A stretch of 64,000 nucleotides of DNA, from assembly GCA_021030905.1 (NCBI GenBank), contig JAGFMI010000005.1:62001-126000 (forward strand), given 5' to 3'. A program made the position numbers and the translations under genes. How positions within the stretch are numbered: position 1 is the stretch's first letter; the number at the start of each line of letters is the position of its first letter. Shown here piece after piece: positions 56,834-64,000 of this stretch. Origin of the DNA: Pyrenula massariospora (taxonomy: Eukaryota; Ascomycota; Eurotiomycetes; Pyrenulales; Pyrenulaceae). Below the pieces are notes generated by a model. The model searched no databases and was not told the origin of the DNA. It saw only the letters and a program-made list of their open reading frames with translations.

Positions 56834-58648
56834 ATGGTTATCTCACCAAAGGTTCGGTCTCATCCGTTCGTCTTTCTTACCATATTTCCTCAGCTTTTCA
56901 TGTTATGTACCACCGCTGTGCCTTCTGGATCGTTCCTATCTTCGACTTTAAGACTAGAGCGGAGTGTTGAAGGGAGGCAACTGGCTGAAGACTGTGGATT
57001 CAATGGCAACTCGGACGTATATGGCATCGGTATTCGCATCGGTCTGTATAGCCAGACATTCGCGTCATGGCTAGGCGCGTTCTTCATTTGTAGCGAAGGG
57101 CTCGCACTTCGCTCAGTCAATACCCTTTTCCTGGTGGCGATGCTTTCTGCTCTCTTATCACTCTCGGTCAAACCCTCGAGTCACGCTGTTGAAGCTTTCC
57201 TGCTTCTGCAGATCTGTCTCACTGTTGGCCATGTTGGATGCCTGGATCGCACGACTTACACTCCACGCAAGCGGACAAGAAGCCTGCAACAAGTAGTTCT
57301 GAAAGACTTGCTCGTTCTTCTCGGATATGCCTACAACATCTGGTTCTGGTGGTCTGGGCTTGGTCAAATGAAGAGGACGCCTTGTGGAACCTTCATATTC
57401 TGGTTCACTCGGCTTGATCCGTATGGCGTGGTTCGTTCGATACAGAAAGGCCTGTCTATCGGCCTCTTTTGTATCATCTTCTTCCCGCGGCTGTGGAGCA
57501 TTCGAACTCAGCTTGACACCTGGAGAGCGCGGCACATTGATACCGACGTGCACAAGAAACGAGTTGCCATGTCATTACGAAACTTAACGCGTGATCTACT
57601 TAGGGCATCGAGCCGGAGAGCCCCACAACCTATCGCGCGCCCTCACTCGTACCCAGGCACAACAGTTGGACTGCTAGGCTCGGCTGAAAAGGGGCCTTCG
57701 CAAACCATCTCGTGGACTCTGACGAAGTTCTCTTCCACGGAGCACCCCCTGTCAGAGACCCACTCATCGAACACCGTCCCTTCATCCGAAAATAGTTTCC
57801 CCCCCAATGCCTCGCCCCTTTCAAAATCAACCTTAGCCCTTCCTCCACGCCCTCACCTGTCCCTACCTCTCTTCCAAGCCCTCCACTCCACCGAGACCTA
57901 CCTCACCTCCCTCCTCACAACCTGGACCCTCCTCAAACCCCACCTCCGCCCATACCAACGCACCCGCCTCCGCTCCTGCTTCGTCTTCTACCTCCCCAAC
58001 CTCCCCCTCCTATCCCGCATCTCCATCCGCCTCCTCTCCACATCCCTCCACACCCTCCCAACCCTCCCCCTCTCCACCCTCATCCAAACCCACACCTTCC
58101 TCTCCGCCCAACCCGGCACCACCCAGCACGACGCCCGCGCCGTCCTCCACCTCGCCGCCCTCACCCACCCGCACCTCCGCTCCGTGGACTGGAAACACGT
58201 CCGCCTAGTCGACGCGATCCGCCGCACCCGCCTGCCGATGCACAAGACAAACAACATACGGGTGACCAGCGCGGCGGGCCAGCTGTTCGCGGTGGCGTAC
58301 CAGGTCGTGGCCGTGGAGCTGACGCTAAGGTGGAATCGTGTGAGGGGGCTGCAAGGGGTTGGGACGGTGGGGCAATTGATTCCGTTTATTATTGGGGTGG
58401 GGGGGTTGGCGAAGGTGGTGAATACTGGGGTGAAGAAGTGGTGGGGTAAACGGCAGGTGGGGGAGGGTGGAGAGGGAGATAGAGTGATGATGGGGAAGGG
58501 AGGTGTTTGCGTTTTGAGTGCGGATGAGGAGCTGGCGGAGGCGTATTTTGAGTGTAAGGGTGTCTATGAGAAGATTTGGGGGCAGGCTGTTGACGGAGAA
58601 AGAGGGGAACAGGAAGAGCTGGTGAGAAGGCTGGGGATAGTTCTGTGA
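56834..58648 (+). CDS. Polytopic membrane protein, fungal, function unknown
   Basis: Single-exon, 604 aa. The N-terminal half has about six membrane helices: residues 12-30 (FVFLTIFPQLFMLCTTAV), then a conserved-looking entry motif CGFNGNSDVYGIGIRIGLYS, followed by helices around LFLVAMLSALLSLSV, EAFLLLQICLTVGHVG, LVLLGYAYNIWFWWSGL and LSIGLFCIIFFPRLW. The phrase C-x-NxDxYGxGIRxGxYxQ is shared, to my knowledge, by a family of uncharacterised Pezizomycotina membrane proteins. The C-terminal half is soluble apart from a late hydrophobic piece (GQLIPFIIGVGGLAKVVNTG). The DNA of residues about 335-455 is extremely C-rich on this strand. The start could also be a later Met. No function can be assigned. 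Confidence 0.68.
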   Translation: MVISPKVRSHPFVFLTIFPQLFMLCTTAVPSGSFLSSTLRLERSVEGRQLAEDCGFNGNSDVYGIGIRIGLYSQTFASWLGAFFICSEGLALRSVNTLFLVAMLSALLSLSVKPSSHAVEAFLLLQICLTVGHVGCLDRTTYTPRKRTRSLQQVVLKDLLVLLGYAYNIWFWWSGLGQMKRTPCGTFIFWFTRLDPYGVVRSIQKGLSIGLFCIIFFPRLWSIRTQLDTWRARHIDTDVHKKRVAMSLRNLTRDLLRASSRRAPQPIARPHSYPGTTVGLLGSAEKGPSQTISWTLTKFSSTEHPLSETHSSNTVPSSENSFPPNASPLSKSTLALPPRPHLSLPLFQALHSTETYLTSLLTTWTLLKPHLRPYQRTRLRSCFVFYLPNLPLLSRISIRLLSTSLHTLPTLPLSTLIQTHTFLSAQPGTTQHDARAVLHLAALTHPHLRSVDWKHVRLVDAIRRTRLPMHKTNNIRVTSAAGQLFAVAYQVVAVELTLRWNRVRGLQGVGTVGQLIPFIIGVGGLAKVVNTGVKKWWGKRQVGEGGEGDRVMMGKGGVCVLSADEELAEAYFECKGVYEKIWGQAVDGERGEQEELVRRLGIVL

Positions 58649-59192
58649 AGTGCTTGCATGTGCAATTAGATGGAAGGAACGATTTGAATATATTGCATCC
58701 TGCATAGCCGTCAATTTGGAGATATATTTGATCAAGATATGAGTCGATAATTAAGGTCTTCATTGAATGGTGATGATGCGCCATCTCCTAACACTCTCCC
58801 TCGCTGAGCACGCGAAGAATTGGAACCTCCAATTATACGCATCTAGAACTTAGAATGCTTTCATTTGCTCTAGGGCAGTCTGTCGCTAAAGAGATACTGA
58901 GCAGTAGACTCAATAGTGGCTTGCTGCTTCGCGAAAACAGAACTATCTCTTTACATTATTTGCGGTAAAGACCATCATCAAAGCTAGAACCAGCCCGTTT
59001 CTCACAATTCCTCAACATCATCCTCACCCTACTCCCTCCCCACCAACCCTCCTCTTCCCCACCCTACTTCCCCTCCCCACCAACTCTCCTCTTCCCCACC
59101 CCACTCAACCCACTCAAATGCGTCGGCTCCGGCCCCTCCACCTCCCCCTCCCCCCTCCTACCCAGCCCCGTCGACCCATTCCTGCACCCTAT
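58649..59192. other. Intergenic stretch with a 37-bp tandem duplication
   Basis: About 540 bases. AT-rich to 58980, then strongly pyrimidine-rich to 59170 with the tandem duplication listed separately. No gene recognised. Confidence 0.4.
59035..59109. repeat. 37-bp imperfect tandem duplication, pyrimidine-only
   Basis: Two copies with period 37: the first has caccaaccctcctcttcccc at 59041, the second caccaactctcctcttcccc at 59078. Almost no G on the plus strand. Confidence 0.8.
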
Positions 59193-59531
59193 CTACACGG
59201 TCGCGGGCCCCGGCGGCTCCTGCTCCGGATTGCACCCAGGCAACCTCTTATCCATCAGCGGTCCATACACGTCCTCCTTGACGACCTGCGCGATCGAGCA
59301 CGCGCTCGTGTAGACGCCGCCGTGCGCGCTGAAGAAGGAGTTTGCTTGGGCGGAGTTGGGGCCGCAGCAGGCGGTGGTGCCCTGGGGGAGATGGGTTAGA
59401 AAGGGGGGGAAGCGTACGGAAGAGTCGGTTAGGGCCATGGTTGAGTTGAGGATGTTGGACTGCCAGCCGGAGATTTTTGGGGTGGCTGTTAGCGTTGAGG
59501 AGTGAGGGTAGAATTTTGCCCTCGTCAGCAT
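59193..59531 (-). CDS. Hypothetical Cys-containing protein or C-terminal exon
   Basis: Minus-strand frame of 112 codons from an ATG at 59531, ending at TAG 59193-59195. Its second half looks like genuine protein: GTTACCGPNSAQANSFFSAH, GGVYTSACSIAQVVKEDVYG and DKRLPGCNPEQEPPGPATV. The first half includes KISGWQSNILNSTMALTDSS. Between them, GTACGC...CCCAG (36 nt, in frame) could be a very short intron. The frame is open upstream of the ATG as well (PPSGTIEPHFLFG), so this may be the last exon of a longer gene whose start I cannot find. The Cys pattern suggests a secreted protein. I do not recognise the family. Confidence 0.35.
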   Translation of the reverse strand: MLTRAKFYPHSSTLTATPKISGWQSNILNSTMALTDSSVRFPPFLTHLPQGTTACCGPNSAQANSFFSAHGGVYTSACSIAQVVKEDVYGPLMDKRLPGCNPEQEPPGPATV

Positions 59532-59559
59532 CCCGAACAAGAAGTGAGGTTCGATTGTG

Positions 59560-62500
59560 CCCGATGGCGGTCTAAATTTGACGCAAACTGGGTTCCGGGT
59601 TAGAAGACTCGACGTATTTGTACGCCTGTGATAGAATTAGCAATGCGCTTCTATCGAGCTTGGAATAGTTAGTTAGGATCTCGAAGCTGTCGAGCCATAG
59701 ACGAGAATTTTTCCCATTTCTAGATCGCGGAAATGCCCTGCCAGAAGCAAATCATAATGACTCTGTGAATACTATTGTAAAGATGGAGATGGCAGATGAA
59801 CAGAAATTCTGGATTGAAACCTATCGGATTGTTCTGTTATTTCATGCTATACGGCAGCAGAACAAGCACTACCTACAGCGCAATGCTATTCGTGGAGACT
59901 GCTCCAAAATTCAGTTGTAAGCCGCAAGGGAAATTCGACATACTCTATACGGACTACCGCTAAGAAGAAGATCTGCGTGGGCGCTAGGGGAGACTTCCTC
60001 TCAGAGAAAAGAAAAGAGCGATCGCAGAACTGGGACGAGAAGAGAGAGAGAAATGGTTCAGAGGATGTCGCTATACGTACATCACGGGAGATGCGGGGAG
60101 CAGTGACGGAAACTGAGGGGGCCGCTCTCATGTCGTCTTATAAGCTACCGAATTGTAATCGAAACTGGACTACCTAAGGATTCTGTAGCATCCGGATCTC
60201 CTGCGTGATTGTGGTCTTGCCGGTCACGCATCTGGTAGAAAGGGACCGGAGGAGTAGCATGGCTGTCACAATGAGGAAGTGTGCATATATTTCGGCCTGT
60301 CGTTGAGTCGAAAGGGGGACGAGGTGCAGCTACCCGAACAAGTACCGGGGGCAGAGAAGCTTTTCGGTTCTCCACCAGTCCAAGTCGTTGGCGCGGGCAA
60401 TCAAACTTAGCGGCCTCGAACTAGGTGGCTCCTTCCCGGTGGTACAAGCGCCCGTAATTCGAAGCTCGTCAAAGGCAAGTCGAATTGGATGTGCACGAAG
60501 ATGGGAAAAAGGTTGAGAGTCTGATCTAGCTGTGATGATCATATCTCGCCCATCTTTCGCCCCATCGCTTGGAGCGTGTCACTCAGCTTGTCCAAGGCGA
60601 GCGGTGGGAGGTCTGTTTGGATTGACTTCCAGTTGAGAATGTCGCTCTCGGCTGGATTCGGTTCAGCGTCACACTGGTGCACGCAGATGCCGAGACGGCG
60701 TGCCATCAGGGTTGTGCCTGCCACTGAATGCGATATGGCTCGGGCCTTCTGCTTTCGCCAACCAATGCAAGGGTGACAGGCTCGAAGGGAAAGAACTCTC
60801 CACGGGCAACTGCAGAGCCAAGTGGGGCCGCACCCATGAACAACGATCAGCATCAATCGGGGAGCACGGGCACGTGGATGAGATCCATCTCTATTTGGAC
60901 GTCAGCAAAGACACGGCCAGTCGAGCTGTTTCAACGATCTGATAGACTTTTAGACCTCTATAACCAGGCAACATTCCATAAAATGTCTGAAATCCCGCCG
61001 AACTTTTCAATACACAATGGAGTGACAGATGCCGATACGTCTCCACAAAATTTACTCCGCCTCCCCGAAAAGCTACGCTGAGAACGCAATAGAGAGAACG
61101 ACAATGAAGTGAGATCAATCAAAATGTGAGTATGAAGATGATGGTGAATAGAATCTGCAAACATAGAGACCGCCGAAATGCGCTCATGCGCGTGAGGCGT
61201 CGTCGAATTGTCGTCCGTCGAAGAGCGCCAACACTTTCTCAAATTACTGTTGTGACCTAACAACAACCCGACCCCGTTTGACTCATCGCAGCTGTCTCAA
61301 TAGGCACAGTCGTGGATCAAGTCGAGGTTTCACCACTCGGGTCCTATGCGAACGTCATCATTAATTCATCAGGGCTCCCCAAGATGTACTTGCCACCCTG
61401 GATCCTGCATGACTTCTTGCTCTACGATATATGAAATCCACAGCCGCGCGGTGGTCCTTTTATTGTCCATCATTCTCTTTAGATGGCCTCGGACCACGCC
61501 GTGTCCCAGGCTTCCATTCTGCCGCACATATGGGAGGTTTCCGACAAGCGGATGCTGGGAGAATTGCGCGCCGATCCCACATAGGTCAGATTGATCTATA
61601 CTGTTCTCAGTGATGATATTGCTTTTCGAATCTTGAGAATCACTGTCGGCTTGTCAGTCATTCATCTTCAATGCTGAGGGCTGAGGGCCGTTCTCCGGCC
61701 ACGTCAGGGGACTCACCTCATTGCAAAGTATTGCCAACGTTCGGACTGAGAAGAAGAATTGACGGTGTGATATCTCAATGGGACAATCGGATCTAAGAAG
61801 ACTTTGTATTAAGTGAAGATTTCATGTGGCTTAAGCTCCGATCGGCTTCGCACGTTCTTAGCGACGATATTTGTACTCGGTCCAGAGCAAAATTACACCC
61901 TTGCTGCCAATACAGCTAGGAGACGTCGGCCATGAGTTTATCTTGCGGTCAGCTTTTGACAGATCATTCTCCATCTGCTTGGATGCTAGCCAGTGCGTAC
62001 TGCATGTGGATACCCGGTGTGATGGATGAAGCGGTACCATACGCGCCCAGGGTGTTTGAAGGGAACCGGCAGACATGCGGTCGAGCTCTGCACGGACTTG
62101 TTGGCGCAAATAGCGTACGCTTGTACGCGTTGCAGTGACCCCAACAGAGATTATCCTTATCTCCAAATGTTTGCCGCGACTGCTTCATTCTCTTTCGAGG
62201 TTGGTTGACAATGGCGTACCCGGGAATGTGATATTCAACGCAGAACCCACACGGTGGATTACAACTGTAGATCAAACGCGGCAAACAGGCCCTGGTCCTG
62301 GATTCATAAACGTGAGCCAGGACGTGTGAAATTGGTATTGCCAGATGGGGGGAGGCTCAAGGCCCCTTGACAGCAAACTGGCAAGGACCGGCAACCTCAG
62401 TATAAGACATGCGTTCACATTGCTAAGCTTGTGACACAAATGCCATGTACGACCTTGCTCACCATATGCAGCTGTAGATCTGTCAGAGACTACTCGGGCT

Positions 62501-64000
62501 CATGGCAATTGGTTGGATATCACTGCAGCATTTCCATTCCCAGCTAGAGAGGGGCAAGGCTGGCGGCGCCGGCGAAAGGCCCAAGGATCTGGCTCTCCGG
62601 CGTCTAGCGAGGGGCACCACAACGAAAATCCCTCAGACTGATAAAGCCGATTGCGGATTGTGAGCCTAAAGAAATCTAGAGCTCGGTACGTTGCGCTAAT
62701 GGATGGTCCATGAATCATTACGGCGGCCCCACCACCAAGCCTTCCGCCGTTGCTCAGAACCGCATTCGATGGAATTGACGGACATCGACCTCATCAATCG
62801 TCAACTAGAAGACTGGCGCTGGCGTTCCCATCGACCTGATCGTTACGTCCCGCATTCTGCAGCGGCGAACAAACTCGTTGGACTGCATCCTTGTCATCTC
62901 GACAACGGCCTCCTAAAAGTGCCTCTCGCCTCAATGCAGCTTCTTCTTCAATGCTTCAGGGTTCTGGTTGTCCAGCAATCAATAGTGAGCGTGATTCAAA
63001 TTCTGCAAGCCACGCAGAATATGACACGAGAGAAATAAACCCCATGATCAGCGGTCATGATGCGCAAGGCTGCGCTCCAAATAGCGCGATCGGGCGACGC
63101 TCCAAACTTGGTTTGTCAAAAAGTGTGACACCCACCGCTCTGCCGCCCACCAGTATCTTCGAATCATTTCACTAGTGGCAAAGGACCTGTGGACACCTAA
63201 CCTGATCAGGTTTTCTCGAGTTACCCTCTCTCTCTTCTGATCGTTGGTGCCGTTTTTGATTCCATATAACCCATCAACAATGAGCTTGAGGCTCCTTATT
63301 GCAACATTGTTGGTCTACAATTAAATGGTTAAAGCCCAAGAGAAGCCTGCTTGGAATTTAGGGTCATGCAGATGTCGAACGCCGCGGCCTCCCTTTTGCA
63401 GGCCAGATATCCTGGTCGGCTCTTGGAAACCAATCTAAGTGTTGTGTAACCCACCTCTTCGGTCCCTGGGGAGGCGCGGAAGGTGCTGCCGCTTTTCTCT
63501 CAGTCAAACAGGTACCGTCACCCCCGTGCAGACCCTGAAAAGTTGTCGTCGAACCAAAATGCTGACATACGTGTAAGATACCCAGAATCAATTCTGCCTC
63601 TGTCACGCCTAGCGGTATGCAAAAAACATTTACAAAGCCTTAATTTGTCCAGTGAGCTCTTTTCATGCAAGACTCGAGTAGTAGGTCTCACTCAATGCAG
63701 AATTCAGCGCCTGTGTGAAAATCTTCATCAACGATGCCCTAGATATTATGCCTTGTTTGCAATACGTGCTCTGACCGCTGCTTCATCAGGAAGATCAGCG
63801 CTGGTTGATCTGAAAATGTTTGCTATTCGAACATGGCAGCATGGCTCAAGCAACTTATGCAGACTAAAATTCTGTGATCAGCTTTAGAACTACTCTCAAT
63901 GATGCGAGACTGCCGATCGCTTCACCCGCCATTTGTTGGCCTTAAATTTCGGAAGCGTGTGGAAAGCCGTGTGACTGGGTCTTTCGAGACCACGTTGAAC
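59560..64000. other. Gene-poor right end of the window (4.4 kb)
   Basis: Many short frames on both strands, none of which forms a complete recognisable gene. Pieces with some protein character are the frame pair at 60539-60837 (listed separately), a minus-strand stretch at 61858-62284 (VRYLRQQVRAELDRMSAGSL), and plus frames at 62760-63175 (TDIDLINRQLEDWRWRSHRP). They may be fragments of broken genes. No repeats, LTR-like ends or RNA genes were recognised. Confidence 0.35.
60539..60837 (-). pseudogene. Two overlapping open frames, possible frame-shifted gene remnant
   Basis: On the minus strand an ATG at 60837 opens 43 codons with natural-looking protein (SAVARGEFFPFEPVTLALVG, ESRRPEPYRIQWQA) to TGA at 60708-60706. 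In another frame the reading continues as SVAGTTLMARRLGICVHQCD, AEPNPAESDILNWKSIQTDL and PPLALDKLSDTLQAMGRKMG to TGA at 60541-60539. The change of frame around 60720 could be an undetected intron or a frameshift. The composition argues for coding origin, but I recognise no family and see no upstream exons. Confidence 0.3.

Noticed and set aside
61858-62284. Cytochrome P450 fragment suggested by VRYLRQQVRAELDRM
   Set aside because: The resemblance is to a generic helix only; no ExxR, PERF or heme-Cys motif is found in any frame nearby.

Overview
The window looks like nuclear DNA of a filamentous ascomycete (Pezizomycotina). The reasons are monocistronic genes on both strands, introns of about 43 to 120 nt with GTATGT/GTAAGT/GTCAGT-type donors, and a gene set typical of that subphylum: RNase P Pop3, a giant USP, TFIIE-alpha, Pan2, a Tco89-like TORC1 protein, a Yrb30-type Ran-binding protein, Dos2-like BSD protein, Tsr2 and Ataxin-10/Ctr86. 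The sequence does not tell me the class. I see no rRNA, no convincing tRNA, no CRISPR, no operon and no recognisable intact mobile element.

Layout. 0-11 kb: a maltose O-acetyltransferase-like enzyme (+), then a divergent pair, pop3 (-) and a USP34/USP9X-class ubiquitin protease of about 2,490 aa (+). 11-17 kb: TFIIE-alpha and Pan2, both minus and essentially intronless. 17-19 kb: an AT-rich stretch with the relic of a coiled-coil gene. 19-31.5 kb: a lipocalin-like protein (-), a Tco89-like protein (+), a Ran-binding protein (-), a secreted concanavalin-A/G1-fold protein (+), a cupin (-) and a BSD protein (+). 32-39 kb: a secreted aspzincin-like metallopeptidase (+), an SDR (-), Tsr2 (+) and an FMN split-barrel/ferredoxin-reductase fusion (-). 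39-42.4 kb is gene-poor. 42.4-46.4 kb: a polytopic membrane protein (+), then the decayed copy of another large membrane protein whose C-terminal half is still open. 47-54 kb: Ctr86/Ataxin-10 (-), a four-helix MARVEL-like membrane protein (-), a RING protein (+) and a cupin (+). 54-64 kb is sparse. It holds a 49-codon metallothionein-like gene (-), one polytopic membrane protein (+) and several short unassigned or broken reading frames.

The genes do not form a pathway cluster. The 0-39 kb and 47-53 kb parts are mostly housekeeping: ubiquitin removal and transfer, RNA processing and decay, transcription initiation, ribosome biogenesis, TOR signalling and nuclear transport. The accessory material (secreted proteins, cupins, membrane proteins, the Cys-rich peptide, relics) sits between and to the right of these. 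The most interesting item is the metallothionein-like gene at 55.9-56.1 kb, which has seven cysteines in a tight C-terminal block, an N-terminal extension and a TATA box upstream. Exon structures were inferred by eye from splice signals and reading-frame continuity; none is backed by transcripts.
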